This document shows, one piece after another, positions 1 through 9,727 of a stretch of 64,000 bases of DNA. Position 1 is the first letter of the stretch. Each line of letters begins with the position of its first letter. Location: contig JADJSH010000007.1 of NCBI GenBank assembly GCA_016711805.1, positions 184,774-248,773 on the forward strand, written 5' to 3'. The position numbers were made by a program, and so were the translations under genes. The notes beneath the pieces are model-generated. The model saw nothing but the letters and a program-made list of their open reading frames with translations, had not been told where the DNA came from and did not search any database. The stretch comes from Bacteroidota bacterium. Lineage in GTDB: Bacteria; Bacteroidota; Bacteroidia; B-17B0; Aurantibacillaceae.

Positions 1-880
1 TTCCAACATTAGCAAACAGCCTTAAAAAAGATTTCAACCAATTCACTCTGCATAACAGTAATATCGCAGATGCATACCCAACTGTTAAAATAATACGTCC
101 TGCACCACCTGGATGATTAACACTAAAAATTCTTGTTTCTATTGCTTGTATGAATTCGGCTTGAGTGTGAACCGACGTCAATACTGACAAACCACACAAT
201 GTAATGCCAACTGGTATTCCAATAAACACTAAAACTCTATAAATACTTGTTTTAATTGTTCCCTGAAAAAATCCAAATTTAAAAAGCGCCATTCCTAATA
301 AAATGGTAGCAAATGATTCCCACATTCCCATAAAAAATTCCTTAGTATGATAGGGCATTACTTCTTCTGCATTTGCCAAAAAAATAGCAGGGTAATCCGC
401 TTTCATTTTAATTTCTCTATTATAAATGTCTTCTGTCACATTGTGTATATGATCTTTCGAAAATGGCAAGTAACTTCCTTTAACCTCTACAAATTCATCA
501 TAGACTTCTTGTTGTTTTTCATTAACAGGCTTATGCTCATTAATCTGTTTTTCAACATTTTTGTATTCAATATATTTTTCCTTTCGTTCCAAAAATGGTG
601 CGCCACTAAAGTAAATGAATAGGGATAAAATAGAAAAAGACAATAAAAGTAAATTACGCGGTTTCATCGTTCTAAATGCAAATGCAAAAATTCCACACAT
701 GGCATACTCGTATAATACATCACCTCCCCATAAAAATATATAAGCATCTACTAAACCAAATACAATCATCCATGTCATCCGCTTAAAGTACAAATCAGCG
801 ACATGAATGGAATTGTCGTTTTTGTTTTCGATAAACAACATTAAGCCTGCACCAAATAAAAGAGTAAATAAGCCTCTCAT
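1..880 (-). CDS. DUF418 family membrane protein, C-terminal part (frameshifted, cut by window edge)
   Basis: This frame is open from about position 880 to the window edge on the minus strand. It begins MRGLFTLLFGAGLMLF, the hallmark core of the DUF418 family of multi-pass inner-membrane proteins of unknown function. Several hydrophobic segments follow, for example around GMWESFATILLGMALFKFG and YRVLVFIGIPVGITLCGL, separated by a charged loop of about 70 residues. It continues the 877-1086 fragment: the reading frame jumps by one base at an A4 run (880-883), where one extra A would join GKM-RGLF seamlessly. The 3' end lies beyond position 1. I read this as one gene split by a single-base loss, probably a sequence error. 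Confidence 0.75.
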   Translation of the reverse strand, partial: MRGLFTLLFGAGLMLFIENKNDNSIHVADLYFKRMTWMIVFGLVDAYIFLWGGDVLYEYAMCGIFAFAFRTMKPRNLLLLSFSILSLFIYFSGAPFLERKEKYIEYKNVEKQINEHKPVNEKQQEVYDEFVEVKGSYLPFSKDHIHNVTEDIYNREIKMKADYPAIFLANAEEVMPYHTKEFFMGMWESFATILLGMALFKFGFFQGTIKTSIYRVLVFIGIPVGITLCGLSVLTSVHTQAEFIQAIETRIFSVNHPGGAGRIILTVGYASAILLLCRVNWLKSFLRLFANVG

Positions 881-1086
881 TTTCCATCGAACAATATCAT
901 AATGGTATTATAAATAACACCATTTGTTGTTGTTTCCCCCTTCAAAGCATCATGCCAATATAGAAAAAACTCATGTGCAGAAAACGCCGGGATATTCATT
1001 AATAAAATTCCTAATACAGCAAATCCCCGCATAACATCCATAGCGTGAATTCTATTATTTAATTTAACGGCAGTAATGGCAGTCAT
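877..1086 (-). CDS. DUF418 family membrane protein, N-terminal part
   Basis: The start of the same DUF418 gene. It carries the family's typical N-terminus, RIHAMDVMRGFAVLGILLMN, a first membrane segment in which these proteins resemble acyltransferase-3-like enzymes, followed by a periplasmic-looking stretch (HEFFLYWHDALKG). It ends at TGA (877-879) directly after FDGK, where relatives continue into RGLFTLLFGAG. That sequence is found at once in the next frame. The 69-residue product alone cannot be functional. Function of DUF418 proteins is not established. Confidence 0.75.
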   Translation of the reverse strand: MTAITAVKLNNRIHAMDVMRGFAVLGILLMNIPAFSAHEFFLYWHDALKGETTTNGVIYNTIMILFDGK

Positions 1087-1280
1087 ACGATTTACAATTT
1101 GTGTTTATAGATTACATTCCTATTTTTAAATGTACGTTTTAAAAAGTAAATTAGTACTATTTATAGAAATAAATTGCTTCCATTATCCATTCCTATTTAT
1201 CAAATAGTTTTGTACAACTTAACGAAACCATATTTTTTGTCACTTTTCAAAAAACTAAGATTATAATAAAAAAACAGAAT

Positions 1281-2159
1281 ATGAGGTATTATAATGCATG
1301 CTTAGTTTTATCTGCAACCATGTTATTAATTACATCTTGCAAAAAAATGAATCAACTTCAAGAGCAAACCCTTGATTCAGACAAAAAACAAGTTTTATAT
1401 TCCATTTCTTATGGCAATCATTGGCGACATAAACTAGACATTGCGTTGCCTAAAAACAGAACCACTAAAACACCAACGGTAATTTTTATTCACGGCGGAG
1501 CTTGGGTAATGGGAGACAGAAGCGTTTTTTTACAAGAAATAAATAAGTTTGCAGATGCTGGCTTTGCCTGCGCTACAATTAATTACCGCTATGCTTCTTC
1601 CATCACTCACCAGCATCATACCGAACTAATGGAGGATATAAGAAAAGCTGTAGATTTCATTTCTAGTAAATCAGATGCGTGGCAAATTGCTCCTAATAAT
1701 TTTGGATTAGTGGGACAAAGCGCTGGCGGACATCTATCTATGATGGCAGCCTACACTTACAACCCGGATCATATTATTAAAGCCTGCGCATCATGGGCTG
1801 GACCAGTTAATTTTATAGATAATGATCAACTTGCAATAACTAGCGCGCATCAAGTTTTTGAAGTATATGCTGGCTGCGCATTAAATGATCATCAAGATAC
1901 TATGACTTACAAAGCAGCTAGTCCGTATTGGAATACACAAAATGCTGTGCCAACATTAATAATACATGGCACAAAAGATATCGGAGTACCCTACTCTAAC
2001 TTGCCGCGTTTTAAAGACCAACTAGATGCTTCTGGCATAAAAAATTCATTTGTAACATTTGATGGAGAAGGACATCTATGGTATGGCAATAAATTAAATG
2101 AAGCACGAAATTTAACTTTAGATTGGTTTAAGCAAGAGTTGATATTGGACAATAAATAG
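1281..2159 (+). CDS. alpha/beta hydrolase (esterase-like) lipoprotein
   Basis: A 292-residue exported alpha/beta hydrolase of the BD-FAE / carboxylesterase type. The N-terminus is a lipoprotein signal peptide ending in LITSC (Cys20), so the enzyme is probably membrane-anchored in the periplasm. The oxyanion-hole motif HGGAW is at residues 71-75, the nucleophile elbow GQSAGG places Ser147, and Asp233 (HGTKD) and His265 (GEGH) complete a full catalytic triad. The substrate is unknown; small acyl esters or acetylated sugars are typical for the family. A TAnnTTTG box lies at 1205-1212, about 70 bases upstream. The gene stands alone between the divergent DUF418 gene and the AlkB-like gene. Confidence 0.85.
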   Translation: MRYYNACLVLSATMLLITSCKKMNQLQEQTLDSDKKQVLYSISYGNHWRHKLDIALPKNRTTKTPTVIFIHGGAWVMGDRSVFLQEINKFADAGFACATINYRYASSITHQHHTELMEDIRKAVDFISSKSDAWQIAPNNFGLVGQSAGGHLSMMAAYTYNPDHIIKACASWAGPVNFIDNDQLAITSAHQVFEVYAGCALNDHQDTMTYKAASPYWNTQNAVPTLIIHGTKDIGVPYSNLPRFKDQLDASGIKNSFVTFDGEGHLWYGNKLNEARNLTLDWFKQELILDNK

Positions 2160-2239
2160 TGCTTAGAGGCCTCAACAATATCTTAATAATTCGTTTGGTG
2201 TCATCTGACAACACAAATTGATTATTTTCGCAGTCTAAA

Positions 2240-2842
2240 ATGGACCTATTCTCAGATAATCAAATTACCAACTTATTACCTTACGACGGTACCGTATTGT
2301 ATTACGGAACGGTAATGCCTCAAGTGGAAGCCAATCACTATTTTAATGAATTGTTTAATAGTATTGAATGGAAAAATGATGAAGCTATTGTTTTTGGAAA
2401 ACATATTTTAACCAATCGTAAAGTAGCTTGGTATGGCGATAAGGATTTTGATTATACGTATTCCAACACCACCAAAAAAGCCCTGCCGTGGACAAAAGAA
2501 TTACTCGCGCTTAAACAACTGGCAGAAGAAAAAACGGAAACAACTTACAATTCCTGCTTATTAAACTTATACCATGATGGCAATGAAGGCATGGCTTGGC
2601 ATAGCGATAGCGAAAAAATGTTACAAAAAAATGGCGCTATTGCTTCGTTTACCTTTGGCGCCGAGCGTAAATTTGCCTTTAAACATAAAGTAACAAAAGA
2701 TAATACTTCTCTTATTTTAGAGCACGGTAGCTTACTGGTAATGAAAGACGAAACCCAAACTCATTGGCTGCATCGCCTACCGCCAACTACAACTATTAAA
2801 CGCCCTCGCATCAATCTGACTTTTAGAACAATTATAGAATAA
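2240..2842 (+). CDS. AlkB-like 2OG-Fe(II) dioxygenase (alkylated-base repair)
   Basis: A 200-residue 2-oxoglutarate/Fe(II) dioxygenase of the AlkB family, closest in style to the ALKBH2/3 type. Such enzymes remove methyl groups from N1-methyladenine and N3-methylcytosine in DNA by oxidation. The iron ligands are visible as WHSDSE (His121, Asp123) and LHRLPP (His178), and the 2-oxoglutarate-binding arginines are in RPRINLTFR (Arg190, Arg196). The substrate-lid region has the usual NxYxDG-like stretch (LLNLYHDGNEGMAWH). Length is normal for the short bacterial forms. No operon partner is evident. Confidence 0.9.
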   Translation: MDLFSDNQITNLLPYDGTVLYYGTVMPQVEANHYFNELFNSIEWKNDEAIVFGKHILTNRKVAWYGDKDFDYTYSNTTKKALPWTKELLALKQLAEEKTETTYNSCLLNLYHDGNEGMAWHSDSEKMLQKNGAIASFTFGAERKFAFKHKVTKDNTSLILEHGSLLVMKDETQTHWLHRLPPTTTIKRPRINLTFRTIIE

Positions 2843-2895
2843 ATTTAGTAACCCCCCTCGATTGACAAAACTTGTATTACACAACACTTTAAGCA

Positions 2896-5800
2896 TTGTC
2901 CGTTCGAGCGTCGTCGAGAACTAGCCATTTAAAATTCTCGTTTCTAATCACAAATTATATTACTAAATATTTTAGAGAAAACTATCATTTTTATGGAGAT
3001 TTCATTATATTCGTATCTGTGCTTAACGGAAACGATATACAACAAGATGCAACTTTGAAAATTCAACAGTTAACTCATCAATCTATTGAGTTGTGCAGAA
3101 ACAATCCTGTTGAAGGTATTAAACAAGCTGAAGAAATTATTGCACTAGCAACCTCTATTCAATCTGACTCAGATGTTGCCATTGGTAAAGCTTGCAAAGG
3201 CTCTTGTTTAGTGTGGCTAGGCCATTACGATACTGCCTTACAAGCGCTATTTGAAGCGCTGCCTCAACTACAAGAAATTGGCAATAAAAAAACAGAAGCT
3301 CATGCTCGCTATCATGTATTCTGTAGTTACTACTTTTTGGCAGATTATGATAACGCCCTAAAATATGCGCACGAAATGTTACATCGTGCGGCACAAAATG
3401 AAGATTTATTATCTCAAGCAAATGCCTACAATGCCATTGGAACCATTTGTTATACAACAGGCGAAAATCAAAAAGCATTGGATGCTTTGTTAAATGGTTT
3501 AACTATTGCCAATTCGCTGGATGACAAACATTTACTAGCACGTATTTTAGATGGTATTGGAACAGCGCACTTTAATTTAAATGATACCGAAAAATCAATT
3601 GAGTTTAAAAAGAAAGCATTAGAGGTTTCTCGTTCCATTGGTTTAAAACAAATTGAATCGTATGCCATTGATGGCTTAGCCAAATTATATTTAGATGCAA
3701 ACGATTTAAGCAATGCCGAAAAATATTTGCATGAATGCTTAGCCATTCGTCAGGAATTGGATTTTAAATCCGGAATTGCCGAAAGTAACTTTCAGTTAGG
3801 CGATTTGTATTTAAAAATGAATCGCTTAGATTATGCTTTATCTCACTTAGTAAGCGCCTTAAAAATAGGTGAAGAAACCAATACAAATGAGGTTGTATAC
3901 AAAACACATAAATCGCTTTATAAACTTTACGAAAAGCAAAATAACCACACCAAGTTTATTGAACACTTTAAAAGTTATTATACCTTAAAAGAAGAATTTT
4001 TTAGTGAAAAAAATAAACAGAAATTGAAAGGCGTTGAAATGCAAGCCAGCATTTCGCAAATGGAAAAAGAAAAAGAATTGCTTAGCGAAAAAAACAAGCA
4101 ATTAGAATCTCTTTCAAACGACTTGGTTGTTTTAAGTGATTTAGGAAAAACCATTACCTCTCTCTTATCCATCGAAGCCGTTAATAAAACCGCCTACGAC
4201 ATCATTAATAATATGATGGATGCGCATGGGTTTGGAATTGGCATTGTCTCCGACAATAAAGCAATTTTAAATTTCCCTGGCTATATCGAAAAAGATGTTG
4301 TGCTTAGCTCTTCGGGCTACGACCTAACAGATGAAAACAGATTAGCAAGTGTTTGCTTTAACAAAGAGTTAGAAATTGTGATCAATGACTATGAATTAGA
4401 AGCAGGAAAATTTATTCAAAAACGGTTGCAACCCGTTGTTGGAGAATCTGTTCAGTCTATCATTTATCTTCCATTAAAATTAGGTGAAAAAAAATTAGGT
4501 GTTTTAACCGTTCAAAGCTTTAACAAAAACGCCTTTGATGATTACAAAGTAAATTTAGTAAAAAACTTAGCGGTGTATTGTGCCATTGCTATCGAAAATG
4601 CTACTCTGTATCAAAAACTAGAAGAGCGCGTAGAAGAACGCACAAAGGAACTAATTACGGCGCAAGAAACCACACGTATGCTAAGCGTGATTGGTAAAGA
4701 AATTATTTCAACAACCGATTTTGATTCGATATTTCATACCTTGCACCAAAAGGTTGGCCAGTTAATGAACGCCGACTGTTTTAGTGTGAGGGTTTATCAA
4801 AAAGATAGACATGAAATAGATTATAAATATTCGATGGAAAAAGGAAAATTAAAAACTCCTTTATCCGTATCGATGAACGACATTGATAATTACTCGGTAT
4901 GGTGTGTAACGCATAACAAAGAAATTTTTATTAATGATAACCTCAACGAGTATCATAAATACACAAAAAAAATAGTAGTGCCTTCTGGCGAAATGCCAAG
5001 TTCATTATTATTTTGTCCTTTAACCATTGGCGATAAAGTAACAGGCGTAATTACCGTTCAGAGTTTTGAAAAAAATGCTTATACACCATTTCATATGGAT
5101 GTATTAAAAACGTTAGGTACCTACACGGCTATTGCCTTAGAAAATGCAAACCTAGTTGAGACCCTTGAAGAAAAAGTAAATTCGCGAACTTCCGAAGTTG
5201 TTGAACAAAAAGAACAACTTGAAAAAAGTTTTAGAAACAGCAAACTACTAAGTGAAATTGGAAAAGAAATTTCTGCTACTTTATCTGTTGACGAAATTAT
5301 CTCTACTGTTTATTCTCAAATAAATACCTTAATGGATGCTACCATTTTTGGAATTGGTATTCATCGACCAGAAAGCAATGATTTGTATTTTTCGGGCTCT
5401 ATGGAAAAAGGAGAAAAATTAAATTCATTTGCATTTGATTTAAACGTAGAAAAAACAGCTACACTTTGTTTTTTACAAAGTAAAGAGTTTGTAATAAATG
5501 ACTGGCAAAATGAATACAAACAATACGTCAAAAACACCTATCAGCCAGTAGAAGGCGAAATGCCGGAATCAATGATTTACATGCCTTTACTGTCTAAAGG
5601 CAAAGCTATCGGTGTAATTACTGTACAAAGTTTCGAAAAACATATTTATAACGAACACCATTTAGATTTATTAAGAAGTTTATCAGTTTACGTTGGTGGT
5701 GCTATTGAAAATGCAAATTTATATAAAGGTTTAGAAGATAGAGTAGCTGAAAGAACAAAAGAAGTAATTATTCAAAAAGAACAAATTGAAAAATCGCACG

Positions 5801-7125
5801 AAAACACACGCTTACTTAGTAAAATTGGTCAGCACATTATTTCCAACGTAAACTTTGATGCTATCTTTGGCGAACTGCACGAAAATATTAGTCAGCTTAT
5901 GAATGCCGATTGTTTTGGGGTTCGCATTTATCATCCAAAATCAAATCAAATTGAGTACCGCTACGAAATAGAAAATGGCGAATCCTTTGATCCAATAAGT
6001 GTTTCGATGGACAACGATGATAACTACTCGGTGTGGTGTGTAAAAAATAAAAAGGAAATTTTTATCAATGATAACCTCAACGAATACCATAAATACACGA
6101 AAAAAATAGTCGTACCATCTGGCGATATGCCTAACTCATTATTGTTTTGTCCCATGATGATTGGCGACCGTGTTGTTGGTGTTATTACCGTTCAAAGTTT
6201 TGAGAAAAATGCATATGTGCCTTTACATATGGATGTTTTAAAAACATTAGGTACCTACACAGCTATTGCTTTAGAAAATGCAAATTTAGTTGAAAATCTG
6301 GAAGAGAAAGTAGAAGAACGAACTAAAGAAGTAGTAAAACAAAAAGAAATTATTGAGGAAACTAATAAACATATCACCGACAGTATAAAATACGCAAAAC
6401 GAATACAAGAAGCATTTTTGCCTACCGAAAGTATGGTAAATGCTCTTTTAAAAGATGCCTTTGTATTATACAAACCAAAAGATATTGTCAGTGGCGATTT
6501 TTATTGGGTTGAGAAAAAAGATAATAAAATTTTATTTGCTGTTGTAGATTGCACTGGCCACGGTGTGCCTGGGGCTTTTATGAGTATTATTGGATTTAAT
6601 GCTTTAAATCAAATTGTAAACGAATACAATTACACCAAACCATCAGAAATTTTAACGCAGCTAAATAAAAGTATTAGTACAACACTAAGTCAAAAAGTAG
6701 AAGACTCGAAAATACGTGATGGTATGGATGTGGCATTGTGTTTATTGGACTTAGAAAATTTAACACTAGAATTCGCTGGAGCATTTAGTCCTTTATTTAT
6801 TTTACGTGATGGTGAAGTTGTAAAAACAAAAGGTGATAAACATCCTATTGGAAATTTTGTTGGCGCCGAAGATTTTGAATTCACAAACCACGAAATGCAA
6901 TTAATTAAAGGAGACAAATTGTACATCTTCTCAGATGGTTTTGTAGATCAGTTTGGTGGTGCTGGTGGCAAAAAATTAAAGTACAATGCTTTTCGTAATT
7001 TGCTAACCGATAATCATCAAAAAACAATGCCCGATCAAAAAATAGCTATTAATGCTTTCTTTGAAACATGGCGTGCGGGCTATGAGCAAATTGATGATGT
7101 ATGTATGATTGGAGTGGCAATCTAG
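2896..7125 (+). CDS. TPR - four GAF - PP2C/SpoIIE-type phosphatase, putative signalling protein
   Basis: A very large (up to 1,409 residues) apparently cytoplasmic regulator. TPR repeats span about residues 55-385, then four GAF domains (about 412-570, 595-745, 784-940, 973-1125) joined by coiled coils rich in EERTKE/KQKEQ, and a C-terminal SpoIIE/PP2C serine phosphatase. The phosphatase metal-binding acidic positions are all present: SGDFYW (Asp1201), DCTGHG (Asp1218), FSDGF (Asp1347) and IDD (Asp1400/1401). GAF2 and GAF4 are near copies, and GAF1 and GAF3 pair likewise, so the block duplicated with a period of 378 codons. The start is uncertain: the open frame begins at TTG 2896, but a GTG at 3019 just before the first TPR is an alternative. 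Such phosphatases often act on anti-sigma-factor antagonists; no partner is nearby. Confidence 0.85.
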   Translation: MSVRASSRTSHLKFSFLITNYITKYFRENYHFYGDFIIFVSVLNGNDIQQDATLKIQQLTHQSIELCRNNPVEGIKQAEEIIALATSIQSDSDVAIGKACKGSCLVWLGHYDTALQALFEALPQLQEIGNKKTEAHARYHVFCSYYFLADYDNALKYAHEMLHRAAQNEDLLSQANAYNAIGTICYTTGENQKALDALLNGLTIANSLDDKHLLARILDGIGTAHFNLNDTEKSIEFKKKALEVSRSIGLKQIESYAIDGLAKLYLDANDLSNAEKYLHECLAIRQELDFKSGIAESNFQLGDLYLKMNRLDYALSHLVSALKIGEETNTNEVVYKTHKSLYKLYEKQNNHTKFIEHFKSYYTLKEEFFSEKNKQKLKGVEMQASISQMEKEKELLSEKNKQLESLSNDLVVLSDLGKTITSLLSIEAVNKTAYDIINNMMDAHGFGIGIVSDNKAILNFPGYIEKDVVLSSSGYDLTDENRLASVCFNKELEIVINDYELEAGKFIQKRLQPVVGESVQSIIYLPLKLGEKKLGVLTVQSFNKNAFDDYKVNLVKNLAVYCAIAIENATLYQKLEERVEERTKELITAQETTRMLSVIGKEIISTTDFDSIFHTLHQKVGQLMNADCFSVRVYQKDRHEIDYKYSMEKGKLKTPLSVSMNDIDNYSVWCVTHNKEIFINDNLNEYHKYTKKIVVPSGEMPSSLLFCPLTIGDKVTGVITVQSFEKNAYTPFHMDVLKTLGTYTAIALENANLVETLEEKVNSRTSEVVEQKEQLEKSFRNSKLLSEIGKEISATLSVDEIISTVYSQINTLMDATIFGIGIHRPESNDLYFSGSMEKGEKLNSFAFDLNVEKTATLCFLQSKEFVINDWQNEYKQYVKNTYQPVEGEMPESMIYMPLLSKGKAIGVITVQSFEKHIYNEHHLDLLRSLSVYVGGAIENANLYKGLEDRVAERTKEVIIQKEQIEKSHENTRLLSKIGQHIISNVNFDAIFGELHENISQLMNADCFGVRIYHPKSNQIEYRYEIENGESFDPISVSMDNDDNYSVWCVKNKKEIFINDNLNEYHKYTKKIVVPSGDMPNSLLFCPMMIGDRVVGVITVQSFEKNAYVPLHMDVLKTLGTYTAIALENANLVENLEEKVEERTKEVVKQKEIIEETNKHITDSIKYAKRIQEAFLPTESMVNALLKDAFVLYKPKDIVSGDFYWVEKKDNKILFAVVDCTGHGVPGAFMSIIGFNALNQIVNEYNYTKPSEILTQLNKSISTTLSQKVEDSKIRDGMDVALCLLDLENLTLEFAGAFSPLFILRDGEVVKTKGDKHPIGNFVGAEDFEFTNHEMQLIKGDKLYIFSDGFVDQFGGAGGKKLKYNAFRNLLTDNHQKTMPDQKIAINAFFETWRAGYEQIDDVCMIGVAI

Positions 7126-7249
7126 TTCCTTATTAAAACTTAATGTTTATATGTGACTAAATTTTCGTTCCTTGTAAACATTATTACTTTTTATTTGTCC
7201 TTAATTGTGTCCCTATTAAAAACTGCTCCTTAAACTACAATCAAGCTTT

Positions 7250-8839
7250 TTGAAAAATTTATACACTTCTGAATTAACTAAATCAACCTACGATTCTATT
7301 ATTATTGGATCGGGAGTAGGTGGATTAACGACAGCGGTGTGTTTAGCAAAGTCAGGTAAAAAAGTATTAGTACTCGAAAAGCATTATGCTATTGGTGGTT
7401 TTACACACACTTTTAAACGCAAAAAATTTGAATGGGATGTTGGTGCGCATTATATTGGTCAAGTAAATAATCCAACGTCACTCATTCGTAAAGCCTTTGA
7501 TTATATTACCAATAGCAAATTGCAATGGGACGATATGGGCGATATATATGATCAAGCCATTATTGAAGGCAATACTTACAACTTTAAGAAAGGTTTGCAA
7601 AATCAAATCAATCAAATGATTGAATATTTTCCTAATGATGAAAAAGCCATTAGAGAATACTACGCTTTAGTAAATAAAGTTAGCGGACATGCCTCTGTAT
7701 TTTTTTCAGAGAAGTCGATGCCAAATTGGTTAAGTAAATTAGTTGGCCATCAGCTACGCAAAAACTTTTTAAAATATTCAAAACAAACCACTCACGAAGT
7801 ATTAAGTAGTTTAACAAAAAACGAAAAACTAATCTCGGTGTTATGTGCTCAATGTGGTAATTATGGCTTAACTCCTAAGCAAAGTAGTTTTGGTGTTCAT
7901 GCTTTGGTTGTTACTCATTACATCGAAGGAGCAGCTTATCCAGTTGGTGGGGCAGCTAACATCCATAAAAGTATGGAAGACGTGATTGCAAAACATGGAG
8001 GCACGATTGCGATTAAAGCTGACGTTAAACATATTATTATAAAAGACAATACGGCCATTGGTGTCCTCATGCAAAATGGTGATATGCTCTATGCTAAAAA
8101 TATCATCAGCAATGCTGGAGCTCATAATACTTTTAATAAACTAATTTTACCCGAACTCCAAAAACCAGAAAACACCATTGCTCTCAATAAAGTAATGCCT
8201 TCTGTTTCGCATGTGTGTATTTATGTTGGTTTAAATGCAAGTGACGAAGAATTAAATTTGCCGAAATATAATATTTGGCTCTACGAAAACTATAAGTTGG
8301 ATGAAACGAGAGAACTGCATTTAAAAACCAAAGACAGTATTTCTCCTGTGTTTTATATTTCTTTTCCCTCAGCAAAAGATAGCGAATGGCCAAAAAAACA
8401 TCCTGGCACAGCTGCCATACAAGTATTAGGTTCCTACCCTTTTAATTGGATGGAAGAATGGGAACACATGAGGTGGCAAAAACGTGGTGTTGATTATGAG
8501 GCTGTTAAAGAAGAGTTGAAAAACGTTTTTCTCGAAAAATTATATAAAACCTTACCACAAATAAAAGGCAAAGTTGAAATTTGCGAACTCTCCACTCCCC
8601 TATCTACAAAGCATTTTAGCAATTACGATAAAGGAGAAATTTATGGGTTAGAGCATACCCCCGAACGATTTGAACTAAAACAATTACGCCCTAAAACAAA
8701 CTACAAAAATCTGTATCTAACTGGACAAGATATTATCGCCGTGGGAGTTTGCTCGGCTATGTTTGCTGGCATTATCACATCCATTAATATATTAAACCGT
8801 AATGTTTTATGGCGAATTGCTCGCTATAAGGCTAATTAA
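7250..8839 (+). CDS. FAD-dependent phytoene desaturase / retinol saturase-like oxidoreductase
   Basis: A 529-residue flavoprotein of the carotenoid desaturase/isomerase and all-trans-retinol 13,14-reductase superfamily. The FAD-binding Rossmann motif is GSGVGG at residues 20-25, followed by the acidic strand end VLVLEKH and the family's GGFTHTF...WDVGAHYIG. The C-terminal flavin-contact motif is LYLTGQDIIAVGV. No other carotenoid genes are in the window, so the substrate (a carotenoid, a retinoid-like lipid or another polyene) is open. The start is TTG at 7250; no ATG occurs before the nucleotide-binding motif, so the unusual start seems real. Length is normal for the family. Confidence 0.8.
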   Translation: MKNLYTSELTKSTYDSIIIGSGVGGLTTAVCLAKSGKKVLVLEKHYAIGGFTHTFKRKKFEWDVGAHYIGQVNNPTSLIRKAFDYITNSKLQWDDMGDIYDQAIIEGNTYNFKKGLQNQINQMIEYFPNDEKAIREYYALVNKVSGHASVFFSEKSMPNWLSKLVGHQLRKNFLKYSKQTTHEVLSSLTKNEKLISVLCAQCGNYGLTPKQSSFGVHALVVTHYIEGAAYPVGGAANIHKSMEDVIAKHGGTIAIKADVKHIIIKDNTAIGVLMQNGDMLYAKNIISNAGAHNTFNKLILPELQKPENTIALNKVMPSVSHVCIYVGLNASDEELNLPKYNIWLYENYKLDETRELHLKTKDSISPVFYISFPSAKDSEWPKKHPGTAAIQVLGSYPFNWMEEWEHMRWQKRGVDYEAVKEELKNVFLEKLYKTLPQIKGKVEICELSTPLSTKHFSNYDKGEIYGLEHTPERFELKQLRPKTNYKNLYLTGQDIIAVGVCSAMFAGIITSINILNRNVLWRIARYKAN

Positions 8840-8955
8840 TTCTCAGCACTTGTAGTTTTCAAATTTAGAACTATTCCAAATAAGGCAATTTTGGTCTATT
8901 TGTAAACCTAATTGGGCTTAATCTTGTTATTTAGTTAATAAAAGCATGAAATAAT

Positions 8956-8987
8956 ATTGGATTAAATGCTTCACAATTATACATTTG
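8956..8987 (+). promoter_or_regulatory. Putative Bacteroidota-type promoter for sdhCAB
   Basis: A perfect -7 box TACATTTG (8980-8987) lies 28 bases before the sdhC start, with an ATTG close to the -33 consensus TTTG at 8956-8959, 20 bases upstream of it. TTTG-N19-TAnnTTTG is the known housekeeping promoter of Bacteroidota. The predicted transcript would start near 8993, giving a leader of about 20 bases. Confidence 0.5.
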
Positions 8988-9015
8988 CCAAGTAAAAACT
9001 AAACACATTTCTCTT

Positions 9016-9690
9016 ATGAGCAAAGGATTCTTAAAATCTTCCATCGGAAAAAAAGTAGTTATGGGCCTTACAGGTTTATTTCTTATTTCTTTCTTAGTAG
9101 TACACTGCTTTATTAACTGCCTTATCTTTTTTAATGATGGCGGTTTAACGTTTAACATTGGCGCCGATTTTATGGCTCACAACTGGTTAATTAGAGCAGG
9201 CGAAATCGTATTATTTGCAGGCTTAATCATGCATATTGTACAAGCTTTAATTTTAACTTTAGAAAACAAAAAAGCTCGTCCTGTTGGATACGCAAAAATT
9301 GATGGCGCCGCTAACTCATCTTGGTATAGCCGTTCAATGGGTTTATTAGGAACATTATTATTAATGTTTTTGATCATTCACTTAGTTCATTTTTGGGTTA
9401 AATCGCGTTTCACTGGCTTACCAGGGCACGATGCAAACGGAAACGAAAACTTATACGCTGTGATGCAAGAAACTTTTAAAATGTCTTGGGTAGTTGTATT
9501 GTATGCTTTGTCAATGATTTCGCTAGCATACCATTTATTACATGGTTTCCAATCAGCATTCCAAACATTAGGATTAAATCACAAAACCTATACACCAATC
9601 ATTAAAAAAACGGGTATAGCGTTTGCAATCCTTGTCCCTTTTATTTTCGCTTTAATGCCAATACTAATGTTCTTAGGCGTTATTAAATAA
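9016..9690 (+). CDS. sdhC: Succinate dehydrogenase cytochrome b subunit
   Basis: A 224-residue integral membrane subunit of the diheme succinate:quinone oxidoreductase (Bacteroidota b558 type), which anchors SdhAB and passes electrons to menaquinone. Five hydrophobic helices are visible (around residues 14-38, 58-80, 108-131, 155-180, 197-220), with histidines suited to heme binding in VVHCFINC, GLIMHIVQ, IIHLVHFW and YHLLHGFQ. A single fused C subunit without sdhD is normal for this group. It is first in sdhC-sdhA-sdhB, 37 bases before sdhA. Confidence 0.95.
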   Translation: MSKGFLKSSIGKKVVMGLTGLFLISFLVVHCFINCLIFFNDGGLTFNIGADFMAHNWLIRAGEIVLFAGLIMHIVQALILTLENKKARPVGYAKIDGAANSSWYSRSMGLLGTLLLMFLIIHLVHFWVKSRFTGLPGHDANGNENLYAVMQETFKMSWVVVLYALSMISLAYHLLHGFQSAFQTLGLNHKTYTPIIKKTGIAFAILVPFIFALMPILMFLGVIK

Positions 9691-9727
9691 TTAAAAAAAT
9701 TCAATCTTACATTCTTAATTTTTCGAT

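Noticed and set aside
347..622. Open frame on the plus strand inside the DUF418 gene
   Set aside because: It is antisense to a well-supported membrane protein frame and has no recognisable domain.
880..883. Programmed frameshift in the DUF418 gene
   Set aside because: The A run is only 4 long and six other genes show the same kind of loss; a sequence error is simpler.
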